Of a stretch of DNA of 43,580 nucleotides, positions 8,376 through 15,029 are shown in pieces. How positions within the stretch are numbered: position 1 is the first letter of the stretch; each line of letters opens with the position of its first letter. The notes below the pieces were generated by a model that was not told the origin of the DNA, searched no databases, and was given only the letters and a program-made list of their open reading frames with translations. Source of the DNA: an uncultured Candidatus Melainabacteria bacterium (GTDB lineage: Bacteria; Cyanobacteriota; Vampirovibrionia; Gastranaerophilales; Gastranaerophilaceae). A program made the position numbers and the translations under genes. The stretch lies in contig CAKVIG010000013.1 of assembly GCA_934754515.1 (NCBI GenBank), positions 1 through 43,580 of the forward strand. Direction: 5' to 3'.

Positions 8376-8949
8376 TTTTAACAAAGGAAAAATTTTCTTT
8401 TTTTATCCTAACTGCTCTGATATAAAAATTATTCCAAATTCGTTGGGGCATGCTTATTTATGCCTTCTTAACAATGAGTTATCGTCTGCAAAAGCAATCT
8501 TTTCCAAAATTGACAATCCACGTGGGATTTGGGGAACAATATTGGTTTCAATTCTTGAAGGTTATATGGAAATTTTTCCGACTTATTTTCAAATTAGAAA
8601 TTTTTTGGAAATTGATTTAGATTTTTTACTTAAAAACGAAAAACTTGACTATATAGAACAACTGTTAGGCGCATTAGACATTTTTGCCGATATTAATCAA
8701 GAAAGCTACAAATTTGCAGCGCGCGTGATGTTTGAAAATAATTTACTGTCAGCTGCGTTTAATTATATGCAAAAATCAAAAGAAATTTTTTATAATGATG
8801 CTGAGTTACATTTTATGCTTACGCGCTATTATTTGAAAGTTCACGATTTTGAGAAAGCTTATTTTCATATCAACGAGTGTTTGCAGCTTATTCCTGACTA
8901 TTATCCGGCGTTAATAATGAAACAAAAAATTGAAGAAAATTATCTTTAA
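8368..8949 (+). CDS. TPR-like hypothetical protein in the fliW-csrA operon
   Basis: 193 residues, overlapping the csrA stop by 8 nt, so probably translationally coupled. No signal peptide. The sequence is predicted helical. Residues 108-185 fit degenerate TPR units (AARVMFENNLLSAAFNYMQK, then LHFMLTRYYLKVHDFEKAYFHI, and INECLQLIPDYYPALIM). The N-terminal half resembles no family I recognise. Its position suggests a protein-protein interaction role linked to FliW/CsrA or to an export substrate. The last codons contain the promoter of the next gene. Confidence 0.7.
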   Translation: MVNFNKGKIFFFYPNCSDIKIIPNSLGHAYLCLLNNELSSAKAIFSKIDNPRGIWGTILVSILEGYMEIFPTYFQIRNFLEIDLDFLLKNEKLDYIEQLLGALDIFADINQESYKFAARVMFENNLLSAAFNYMQKSKEIFYNDAELHFMLTRYYLKVHDFEKAYFHINECLQLIPDYYPALIMKQKIEENYL

Positions 8950-8958
8950 TAGTATAAT
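8930..8958 (+). promoter_or_regulatory. leaderless promoter inside the preceding gene
   Basis: TTGAAG (8930-8935), a 17-nt spacer, perfect TATAAT (8953-8958), then six T residues and the ATG at 8965. Transcription should begin at the start codon. The -35 lies within the coding end of the TPR-like gene. Confidence 0.75.
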
Positions 8959-8964
8959 TTTTTT

Positions 8965-9639
8965 ATGAGTGGAGATATGTTTGTAAACAATAATGAAAAT
9001 CCTTTCGGAGGCAAGTTTCAGGATGAAGATAATTTTTTCTTGCAACCTGAAGATATTCATTCGTTTGCTAATCAAACTGAACCCCAAAGACGCCTAAATG
9101 ATTATGATTATAATATTTTAAAAGAAGATGCTTATAAAGATGTTACGGATGAAATTTTTAAACTTGAGTACAAGATTTCAAAAACTGAAGACGAACTTAA
9201 AGATATTGATAATCAAATCCGCATGGCAAAGGATGTTAGAGATTTTAATAAAGTCGAACAACTTTTTAATCGCAAAAAACAATTACAAGAAGATTTAGAT
9301 GGACTTATTGAAATTTATAATGATACAAGCCTTTCTGCAAAAATCTCCGGCGGAATTACAAACTTGCTTTCACCAAAAGTAAAAGAACAATTTGGCGGAA
9401 TAAGAAAGTTGTTTGGAATGTTTTCTGATGCAATTATTGCAAAACTGCCAAAGAAGTTTTCTTCAGTATTAGAATTGAGAAAATCTCTTGCTAAATTGGA
9501 AAACATAAATAAGAGCGTGGATGAACTTATGACAATGCAAACTCCTTACGGTGAAGCGGGTGATAAGTATGTAAAGCTTTCAAAATATATTACAAGAGCA
9601 AATACTATTCAGGCAGAAATAGCAAAAACATTACGCTAA
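8965..9639 (+). CDS. cytoplasmic coiled-coil protein, unknown function
   Basis: 224 residues. The N-terminal 45 residues are Asn/Gln/Phe-rich and probably disordered. Residues about 60-120 form a long charged coiled coil (ITDEIFKLEYKISKTEDEL onward). A Gly/Phe-containing stretch and a second helical region (SSVLELRKSLAKLENINKSV) follow. No signal peptide or membrane segment. I do not recognise the family. It has its own TATAAT promoter with no leader; the only internal ATG (8977) has GGAG just 2 nt away, too close to serve as a ribosome binding site. Confidence 0.65.
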   Translation: MSGDMFVNNNENPFGGKFQDEDNFFLQPEDIHSFANQTEPQRRLNDYDYNILKEDAYKDVTDEIFKLEYKISKTEDELKDIDNQIRMAKDVRDFNKVEQLFNRKKQLQEDLDGLIEIYNDTSLSAKISGGITNLLSPKVKEQFGGIRKLFGMFSDAIIAKLPKKFSSVLELRKSLAKLENINKSVDELMTMQTPYGEAGDKYVKLSKYITRANTIQAEIAKTLR

Positions 9640-9649
9640 AAAATAACAT

Positions 9650-10156
9650 CTATACAATAACTATATTATCAACCGCTATATCAAATTTATCGGGATAAAT
9701 TGTATCAATCACCAGTTCTTTAGGCAAGCATACAAGAGTTTTACCTTTATAATCTGCTAAAAATCTATCATAGAAGCCACCGCCGTATCCTAATCTGAAA
9801 TTATTTTTATCACAGCATAGTGCAGGTACTATAACTAAATCAATGATATTTTTATCTATCGGTTGACTTGTCGGTTCAAGAGTCTTAAAACAAGATTCAC
9901 AGAGAATGTCACCGTTTTTATATACGCAACACAAAAGATTTTTTCCATCAATTTTAGGCAAATAAAATGTTTTGGAATCATCTTGCAAAAGCTCCAACAA
10001 GTTAACTTCGTTTTTCATCGGATAGAAAAGCATGATATTTTTTGCTTGTTTGTACTCATTAGTTTCAATAAGTTTCTGCACAAGCTTATAACTTGCGTCT
10101 TCTCTTAATTTACCAAAACTTTTTGCCCATTTCCTTAATTGTTGTTTATTGTTCAT
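9650..10156 (-). CDS. fthC: 5-formyltetrahydrofolate cyclo-ligase
   Basis: Converts 5-formyl-THF to 5,10-methenyl-THF using ATP, salvaging folate inhibited as the storage form. 168 residues, slightly short for the family. Seen are the N-terminal basic RKWAK region, FYPMKNEVN, DLVIVPALCCD and the signature RLGYGGGFYDRFL (about residues 122-134), which binds ATP and folate. It converges with the coiled-coil gene (11 nt gap). There is no ribosome binding site; TAAAAA lies 6 nt before the ATG, so it may be leaderless. The -35 sits in the terminator hairpin of the gene upstream. Confidence 0.93.
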   Translation of the reverse strand: MNNKQQLRKWAKSFGKLREDASYKLVQKLIETNEYKQAKNIMLFYPMKNEVNLLELLQDDSKTFYLPKIDGKNLLCCVYKNGDILCESCFKTLEPTSQPIDKNIIDLVIVPALCCDKNNFRLGYGGGFYDRFLADYKGKTLVCLPKELVIDTIYPDKFDIAVDNIVIV

Positions 10157-10162
10157 AATAAC

Positions 10163-10191
10163 TTTTTATCACACAAAAAAAAAGCTCGCAA
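10163..10191 (-). promoter_or_regulatory. fthC promoter overlapping an upstream terminator
   Basis: TTGCGA (10186-10191), a 17-nt spacer, TAAAAA (10163-10168), 6 nt, then ATG. The -35 lies in the terminator stem of 10183-10200 and the spacer contains its T tract. Hexamers match consensus only at four of six positions each. Confidence 0.45.
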
Positions 10192-10200
10192 ATGCGAGCT
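10183..10200 (-). terminator. terminator of the 273-residue coiled-coil gene
   Basis: AGCTCGCA and TGCGAGCT form an 8-bp GC-rich stem with a 2-nt gap, followed by a run of nine T residues on the minus strand. It lies about 45 nt beyond the stop at 10244. Confidence 0.85.
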
Positions 10201-10243
10201 AAAAGTTTTGTAAGATGTAAGATGGGGTTATAAGATTATAAAA

Positions 10244-11065
10244 TTAATTATTTAAGTATTTTTTAATTTTAGGTTCCAAATATTTATTATACGCTTCTTT
10301 TGTTTTTTCGCTATCAACTGATTTGAAAGCTTCTTCTAATGCTACAGCAGTTTCTTTACTTGGCTTTTTCAAGAATTTTTCTCTAGCTTTATTAAAATCG
10401 GATAAATCTGTTACTTCTTGTTTCACGTCATATTTAGGGTCAACATTATTGCTTTCATCAATTGATTTTAACTGTATAAGCTGTGTATTGATATTTTTTG
10501 CTTTGTCTGCATTAACAACCATTTCTTGATAAATTTTTGTTTCTTTTGCAAGTTGTTTTTCGGCAGATTTTTTCGCATCTTCTCTTTTTGCTTTTAATTT
10601 CTTAATTTCATTATCAAGATTTTTATTTTGCGCAAGCTGTTCTTCAGTTAAATTAGAACCTGAAACTTTTTGACCTTCTTTGGCTGTAATATCTTTTGTA
10701 TAGCTATCACTACCATTGGTAAATTTATCGACATTATCTTGAGCATTTTTAACTTTATTCTCTTGTGTGCTTACAGCGTTATCAACAGCAGCTATATTAT
10801 CTACTCCAATTGCACTTAAAGCTTTATCTAGTTGTTTTTCTAAAGATTTCTTTTGTTCATCAATAGAAAGCTCTTTGCTATCACTTCCACCTTTACCATC
10901 AGAAGATGATGCAATTTTACTTGTAAGACTCATAAAAATTGATGGACCATATTGAGAAGCAATAACACCTAGTGCTGTGTGACCGTTAACACCATTTGCA
11001 CGGTTATACTCTGCAACACCTTGCGCTCTTTCTGAACTATTATTAATGTCTGTAAAGTAGCCCAT
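10244..11065 (-). CDS. coiled-coil protein, unknown function, candidate export substrate
   Basis: 273 residues, rich in Lys, Glu, Asp, Asn and Ala. Residues 1-60 are distinct (MGYFTDINNSSERAQGVAEY, then a small hydrophobic GPSIFMSLTSKI). Residues 75-215 form long charged coiled coils with repeated Lys-Glu spacing, and the C-terminus is helical. No Sec signal and no domain I recognise. The N-terminal FTDIN resembles FSGIN of the EF-hand protein at 31957, which could be a common targeting signal (inference). It is monocistronic. GAGAG lies 8 nt before the ATG, the shared promoter box is at 11088-11110, and a strong terminator follows. Confidence 0.7.
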   Translation of the reverse strand: MGYFTDINNSSERAQGVAEYNRANGVNGHTALGVIASQYGPSIFMSLTSKIASSSDGKGGSDSKELSIDEQKKSLEKQLDKALSAIGVDNIAAVDNAVSTQENKVKNAQDNVDKFTNGSDSYTKDITAKEGQKVSGSNLTEEQLAQNKNLDNEIKKLKAKREDAKKSAEKQLAKETKIYQEMVVNADKAKNINTQLIQLKSIDESNNVDPKYDVKQEVTDLSDFNKAREKFLKKPSKETAVALEEAFKSVDSEKTKEAYNKYLEPKIKKYLNN

Positions 11066-11087
11066 CTTAATACTCTCATTACTTACG

Positions 11088-11110
11088 TCTTACGTATATA
11101 TAAAGTAAAT
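11088..11110 (-). promoter_or_regulatory. shared promoter box, copy b
   Basis: The minus strand reads TACTTTATATATACGTAAGA, about 25 nt before the 273-residue gene. TTTTGTAAC lies 36 nt upstream of TACTTT (11144-11152) and GTGAAATTG lies between. The 148-residue gene (copy c) has both at identical spacing. Confidence 0.65.
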
Positions 11111-11111
11111 A

Positions 11112-11143
11112 AAAAGGACTCAATTTCACAATTGAGTCCTTTT
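11112..11143 (-). terminator. terminator of the small exported protein gene
   Basis: A perfect 14-bp stem, AAAAGGACTCAATT with its complement, around a 4-nt loop and ending in T residues on the minus strand. It starts 28 nt past the stop at 11171. It directly precedes promoter box b. Confidence 0.85.
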
Positions 11144-11170
11144 GTTACAAAAGTTAACAATTTTATATTA

Positions 11171-11482
11171 CTATTTTTTCAAAGACTTCCAATAGTTAGC
11201 TTCTGATTTAATAGCATTTTTTGTTGCCTCGTGTCTTGCTTTAGCCTCTTTTTGCTGTTGTTCAATTTTGGCTTTACGAGCTTCTTGCTGTTTTTTGTAT
11301 TCTGCTTGTTTTTGAGCATTTGCTTTTTGTTGTGCTTCTGCTCTTGCATTTAATTCTTTTTCTTTAGTTGTAATAGGTGCTAATTTTTTGTCTACATAAT
11401 TTTGTAATCTTGATTCAGCTGCAGATGCTGCCAAAGTTGAAGTCAAAGCGATTAACATTAAAACTGATAGTAATTTTTTCAT
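11171..11482 (-). CDS. small exported Lys/Gln/Ala-rich coiled-coil protein
   Basis: 103 residues. A clear Sec signal peptide (MKKLLSVLMLIALTSTLAAS, cleavage likely after SAA near residue 22) precedes a mature region of about 80 residues. That region is almost entirely one charged helix with repeated KQ, EAR and QQK units. It is probably periplasmic or envelope-associated, of unknown function. AGGAG lies 8 nt before the ATG. It is divergent from the glycosyltransferase gene, with both promoters in the 72-nt gap. It has its own terminator. Confidence 0.75.
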   Translation of the reverse strand: MKKLLSVLMLIALTSTLAASAAESRLQNYVDKKLAPITTKEKELNARAEAQQKANAQKQAEYKKQQEARKAKIEQQQKEAKARHEATKNAIKSEANYWKSLKK

Positions 11483-11542
11483 TTTAAAAACTCCTTTCTT
11501 ATGTATAAGAGAATTTTAAAATACTTTTTTTTATTTTTCAAG

Positions 11543-11548
11543 TATAAT
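11543..11548 (+). promoter_or_regulatory. -10 of the glycosyltransferase gene (leaderless type)
   Basis: Perfect TATAAT followed by 6 nt (GTTAAT) and the ATG at 11555. There is no ribosome binding site and the -35 is poor (AATACT at 17 nt spacing). The arrangement matches that at 8953 and 36945. Confidence 0.65.
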
Positions 11549-11554
11549 GTTAAT

Positions 11555-12274
11555 ATGAGTGTAGAGTTACTAGGTTATAATGTAGACGATTATTCGTTCG
11601 AAGAAGCTATTATCAAGGCAAAAAGTTTGATTGACGGGGATAAGGTTTCACAAGTTGTTACAATTAATCCTGAAATGTTTCAGGAAGCCGAAAAGAATGC
11701 AAATTTTTCTAACATAATTAAAGAAGCCGAAATGGTTATTCCCGATGGTGTTGGTGTGAAAATTGCACTTCAAATTACAGGCAAAAAAGCAAATCGAATT
11801 CCGGGTATTGATTTTGCAAAAAAACTTCTTCAAGAAGCTGCTACAAGCGGAATTCCTGTTGCAATAATCGGTTCTAAAGAAGAAGTTGTAGTAAAAGCAG
11901 TTGAAAATTTGCAAAAAGAAATCAACGGATTGAATATTGTTTATTTTCATAACGGCTATTTTAAAGAAGATGCGCCAATTTATGAAGAATTGAAAAACAA
12001 ATCACCAAAATTGATTTTGGTTGCTCTTGGTTCTCCGCGTCAGGAAGAGTTCATTTATAACGCTAAAAAGATTCTTAATCCTGCTCTGATGGTAGGAATT
12101 GGAGGAAGCCTTGATGTTTGGTCAGGTACAGTTAAACGTGCGCCAAAAATCTTCCAAACTTTGGGTTTGGAATGGTTATACAGAACGATTTCTCAACCGT
12201 CAAGATTTAAGAGAATTTTCCCAACATTACCGTTGTTTTTATTAAAAGTTATTAATTATAAGGATAAAATTTAG
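11555..12274 (+). CDS. WecG/TagA/CpsF family glycosyltransferase (GT26)
   Basis: 240 residues that match the family: TINPEMFQEA, VIPDGVGVKIA (substrate Asp), RIPGIDFAKKLL, LVALGSPRQEEFI, then GIGGSLDVWSGTVKRAP and GLEWLYRTI. These enzymes move N-acetylmannosamine or a related sugar onto a lipid-linked GlcNAc in teichoic acid, enterobacterial common antigen or capsule assembly. The acceptor here is unknown. The C-terminal basic/hydrophobic tail (residues 220-235) probably holds it at the inner membrane. The ATG at 11555 is chosen over 11501, because 11501 would add a segment encoded across the promoter. The next gene starts right after the stop codon. Confidence 0.9.
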   Translation: MSVELLGYNVDDYSFEEAIIKAKSLIDGDKVSQVVTINPEMFQEAEKNANFSNIIKEAEMVIPDGVGVKIALQITGKKANRIPGIDFAKKLLQEAATSGIPVAIIGSKEEVVVKAVENLQKEINGLNIVYFHNGYFKEDAPIYEELKNKSPKLILVALGSPRQEEFIYNAKKILNPALMVGIGGSLDVWSGTVKRAPKIFQTLGLEWLYRTISQPSRFKRIFPTLPLFLLKVINYKDKI

Positions 12275-13111
12275 ATGCTAACAGAATTAGAGATTAATGA
12301 ATTAAAGAAATTCGCATGCGAAACTCGAAAAAACATTGTAAAAATGGTACATAACGCAAAATCAGGGCATCCGGGCGGTTCACTTTCTGCTGCTGATATT
12401 ATGTCTGTTTTATACAACAAATCTCTAAACATACCAAAAGAGTGGGATAAATCTGCTGATTTTGAAAACCGTGATAGATTTATTTTGTCTAAAGGTCACG
12501 CATCACCACTACTTTATTCTGTTTTAGCTCAACATGGGATGTTCCCTCTAGAAGACTTGATGGGATTTAGAAAGTTTGGAACTAAGCTTCAAGGTCACCC
12601 TGCAAAAGGATATGTTCCGGGAGTAGAAACTTCTACAGGATCTTTGGGTCAAGGTCTTTCAATCGGATGTGGTATGGCATTGGGATTAAAACTCAAAAAG
12701 AATCCGGCGCACGTTGTTGTATATACAGGCGATGGTGAATTACAGGAAGGTTCTTGCTGGGAAGCTTTTATGCAGGCTGCACACAAAAAATTAGACAACC
12801 TGATTGTAATTATTGACAGAAACAGACTTCAAATTGACGGTTGCACTGAAAATGTCATGGCTTTAGATAATTTGCATGACAAATTAAAAGCATTCAACTG
12901 GAACGTTTTGGAAATCGACGGGCATGATTTCGAAGAAATTTATGAAGGCGTAGAAAAGGCAAAACAATCCGACAGACCTTGCGCTATTATTGCTCATACA
13001 ACTAAAGGCAAAGGTTGTTCATTTATGGAAAACCAAGCAGGTTGGCACGGTAAAGCACCAAGCGATGAACAATTAGAAGAAGCTATTAAAGAATTTGAAG
13101 AGGCACTATAA
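12275..13111 (+). CDS. transketolase, N-terminal (TPP-binding) subunit
   Basis: 278 residues matching the first half of transketolase: KSGHPGGSLSAADI, the catalytic-region ILSKGHASPLLY, TSTGSLGQGLSIGCG, the TPP-Mg motif starting GDGELQEG near residue 153, and WHGKAPS near the end. The pyrimidine-binding and C-terminal domains are missing. This is the split form in which a separate C-subunit completes the enzyme of the pentose phosphate pathway. That partner is usually next door, but here the following gene is a small Cys-rich protein, so it must be elsewhere. AAGGA precedes the ATG, which follows the glycosyltransferase stop by 0 nt; the two are likely cotranscribed. Confidence 0.9.
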   Translation: MLTELEINELKKFACETRKNIVKMVHNAKSGHPGGSLSAADIMSVLYNKSLNIPKEWDKSADFENRDRFILSKGHASPLLYSVLAQHGMFPLEDLMGFRKFGTKLQGHPAKGYVPGVETSTGSLGQGLSIGCGMALGLKLKKNPAHVVVYTGDGELQEGSCWEAFMQAAHKKLDNLIVIIDRNRLQIDGCTENVMALDNLHDKLKAFNWNVLEIDGHDFEEIYEGVEKAKQSDRPCAIIAHTTKGKGCSFMENQAGWHGKAPSDEQLEEAIKEFEEAL

Positions 13112-13329
13112 TGAACGATAAATCTATAAAAACTTGCCCTTTTGCAGAAAACAGAGTTTGCAATGATACTTGTCCATTATATATTTCGCCTGAAGAATTA
13201 AACGAGTTTGTAGTAGCAAGACTTTCTTCTATCGGAGTTTTGGATAGAGCTGAGGGAGAATGTTCATTAAAAATGCTTGCATTGAGTCAAGGCAGAGCAA
13301 TTTTTGAAAATACAAACACAAGAGGATAA
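13111..13329 (+). CDS. small Cys-containing protein, unknown
   Basis: 72 residues; its ATG overlaps the transketolase stop (TAATG), so it is translationally coupled. Four Cys (C9, C17, C21 and one near 52) in the setting CPFAENRVCNDTCPLY and GECSLKM suggest a metal or Fe-S site, but no known family is recognised. The segment CNDTCPLYISPEELNEF may be a short metal-binding loop followed by a helix. There is no signal peptide. Neighbours give no clear functional hint. Confidence 0.65.
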   Translation: MNDKSIKTCPFAENRVCNDTCPLYISPEELNEFVVARLSSIGVLDRAEGECSLKMLALSQGRAIFENTNTRG

Positions 13330-13347
13330 TCACGTTAGTATTCAACG

Positions 13348-13932
13348 ATGAACTATATATTTTTCGCATTAATAGCAATATCAATAATAGTAGGGATTTT
13401 TAACAACACATTGAACGATGTTGTTAACGCCATGCTTTCGGCTTGCAATACTGCTGTTAAAATTTCGTTTTCACTAATCGGCATAATGGCATTTTGGCTC
13501 GGTATAATGCGAATAGCAGAAAAATCAGGTTTGGTTCAAATTTTATCAAAACTGCTAAATCCTATTGCAAAAATTTTGTTTAAAGATGTAAAAAAAGACA
13601 GTCCGGTTGTTGGAGATATTACAATGAGTGTTACTGCTAATGCGCTCGGTTTAACTAATGCTGCAACGCCAATCGGTCTAAAAGTAATGAAGGAACTTCA
13701 AGAAGATAACAAAAATAAAGACACTGCGACTGATAGCATGTGTATGTTCTTAGGTATGAATACTGCCGGATTTCAAATTATTCCTGCGACTGTAATTGCC
13801 GTGCTGGTGGGAGTCGGAGCAAAAAATCCTTCTGAAATAATTTTACCGACTCTTATTGTTACAACAATTTCGTTTTTGATTGCAATAATTACAGCATTAA
13901 TTTTTAGAAAAATTTGGAGGGAACATGATTGA
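13348..13932 (+). CDS. spmA: SpmA-like membrane protein (nucleoside-recognition domain)
   Basis: 194 residues with five or six hydrophobic segments. The SpmA pattern is present: N-terminal membrane helix, SLIGIMAFWLGIMRIAEKSG, ANALGLTNAATPIGLKAM-like text (here LKVMKEL), and MNTAGFQIIPATVIA. In Bacillus SpmA/SpmB affect spore core dehydration, but the pair is common in non-spore formers as an inner-membrane transporter-like couple of unknown substrate. There is no ribosome binding site before the ATG; the preceding AGAGG is too far away. The 3' end overlaps spmB by 8 nt. Confidence 0.87.
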   Translation: MNYIFFALIAISIIVGIFNNTLNDVVNAMLSACNTAVKISFSLIGIMAFWLGIMRIAEKSGLVQILSKLLNPIAKILFKDVKKDSPVVGDITMSVTANALGLTNAATPIGLKVMKELQEDNKNKDTATDSMCMFLGMNTAGFQIIPATVIAVLVGVGAKNPSEIILPTLIVTTISFLIAIITALIFRKIWREHD

Positions 13933-14443
13933 AAAAATATCTTTGTACATCCTTCCAATTATGATATTGGTAATTTTATGCGCAGGATTAATTAAAAAAG
14001 TTCCTGTATATGAAGAATTTGTTGAAGGCGCAAAAGATGGTTTTAAAGTTTCAGTTTCCATAATTCCTTACCTTGTAGCAATTATGGTTGGCGTTTCTAT
14101 GTTTAAAGCCTGCGGAGCAATGGATTTAATTAAAAACTTTGTCGGGGGATTTATTCCTGCGGATATTGTACCAATTATGCTTACAAGGTCATTATCAGGC
14201 TCTGCAACTTTGGGATTATTTTCTGATATAGCAAATAACTTCGGACCTGATGCGTATGTAACAAAACTGGCTGCTGTTATGGTTGGAAGTTCAGAAACAA
14301 CCTTTTATGTTCTTGCAGTATATTTCGGTTCTATTGGAATTAAGAAATTCCGCTATGCATTGTTAACAGGAATTATTGCTGATATTACAGGTATTGTACT
14401 AGCAATTTTGGTTTCACGTCTGTTCTTTCTTGCCAACATCTAA
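13925..14443 (+). CDS. spmB: SpmB-like membrane protein
   Basis: 172 residues with four or five membrane helices. Matches SpmB: LYILPIMILVIL, VPVYEEFVEGAKDGFKVSVSIIPYLVAIMVG, and the conserved ALSGSAT-type motif (here RSLSGSATLGLF) followed by GSSETTFYVLAVYFGSIGIKK. A GGAGG ribosome binding site lies within the end of spmA, so the two proteins are made together and likely form one complex. Its last 59 nt overlap the 3' end of the convergent zinc-ribbon gene. Confidence 0.9.
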   Translation: MIEKISLYILPIMILVILCAGLIKKVPVYEEFVEGAKDGFKVSVSIIPYLVAIMVGVSMFKACGAMDLIKNFVGGFIPADIVPIMLTRSLSGSATLGLFSDIANNFGPDAYVTKLAAVMVGSSETTFYVLAVYFGSIGIKKFRYALLTGIIADITGIVLAILVSRLFFLANI

Positions 14444-14756
14444 TCGTCGAGCAAATATTTTCTTTATTTTCTACAACTTGCTTTACCAAAGCTGCAAATC
14501 TTATATCTACAAAGTTGATTTCTTCTAATTTTTCAACTTTATATTCACTACTTCCGCAATTATAACAATAGTGAAGTTGTGGAACAATTTCGCCCTTCTT
14601 ACACATTGCTTTGAGTTTTACACCACAGCAAGCACAACGCGTAATATACCACTCGTTTTTAATTAATTTCCCGCAATCAGGACAATATGCTTGGTCTTTA
14701 TCAGGCGTAACGTGCTCGTGTGAACATTTGTGTGTAAATAAATTTGTTATAAACAT
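14385..14756 (-). CDS. zinc-ribbon protein, unknown
   Basis: 123 residues. Three CxxC pairs (YCPDCG, RCACCG, YCYNCG) plus C11 and nearby His residues fit two zinc ribbons in the first 65 residues. A mainly helical tail follows. GAGG lies about 8 nt before the ATG. Its last 20 codons are antisense to the spmB 3' end, so this tail may be under dual coding constraint, or the protein may have lost an earlier stop. I do not recognise a named family. Such ribbons often mediate protein or nucleic acid contacts. Confidence 0.72.
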   Translation of the reverse strand: MFITNLFTHKCSHEHVTPDKDQAYCPDCGKLIKNEWYITRCACCGVKLKAMCKKGEIVPQLHYCYNCGSSEYKVEKLEEINFVDIRFAALVKQVVENKENICSTIRCWQERTDVKPKLLVQYL

Positions 14757-14818
14757 TTAAACTACCTCGCTAACAATTATTTAATATTATTTTTTCAAAA
14801 GGCAACTCGAATATTAAG

Positions 14819-14880
14819 TTTTGTAACGATTTATAGTTTTAATAACAATTATTAAAAATAAAAATACTTTATATATACAA
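14819..14880 (+). promoter_or_regulatory. shared promoter box, copy e (no gene behind it)
   Basis: AAAATACTTTATATATAC (14861-14878) with TTTTGTAAC at 14819-14827, 37 nt upstream of TACTTT. It points at a non-coding stretch ending in a terminator. Confidence 0.6.
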
Positions 14881-14883
14881 GGA

Positions 14884-14962
14884 TATTAAATACACAATCA
14901 AAATTTATATACTACACTTCACACAATTAAGTTTTTAGAGTCCCAAAAGACTCTTTTTTTTT
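14884..14962 (+). ncRNA. candidate small RNA between the zinc-ribbon gene and dnaE
   Basis: A promoter box is followed about 60 nt later by an intrinsic terminator (14937-14962). The predicted transcript is about 80 nt. It contains no ATG with a ribosome binding site and is not part of a gene leader, since dnaE has its own -10 after the terminator. The body is A/C/T-rich, single-stranded-looking and nearly free of G, as in many base-pairing regulatory RNAs. The start site is inferred from the box. Confidence 0.55.
14937..14962 (+). terminator. intrinsic terminator of the candidate small RNA
   Basis: AGAGTC, loop CCAAAA, GACTCT, then eight or nine T residues on the plus strand. It stands 68 nt before dnaE. 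The minus strand has no T tract, so it serves only plus-strand transcription. Confidence 0.85.
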
Positions 14963-15014
14963 GCTTATATAAAGAATTTTATTTCAAAATTTTACAAACC
15001 TTAATACGTCCTTG

Positions 15015-15023
15015 TGCTAAATT
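15015..15023 (+). promoter_or_regulatory. extended -10 of dnaE (leaderless type)
   Basis: TGC-TAAATT, then 6 nt and the ATG at 15030. The TG at 15015 makes an extended -10. There is no ribosome binding site and no clear -35 at 17 nt. Confidence 0.55.
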
Positions 15024-15029
15024 ATAGTT

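Noticed and set aside
13336..13341. TAGTAT 6 nt before the spmA ATG, like the leaderless set
   Set aside because: Weak hexamer without -35 in the middle of an apparent operon.
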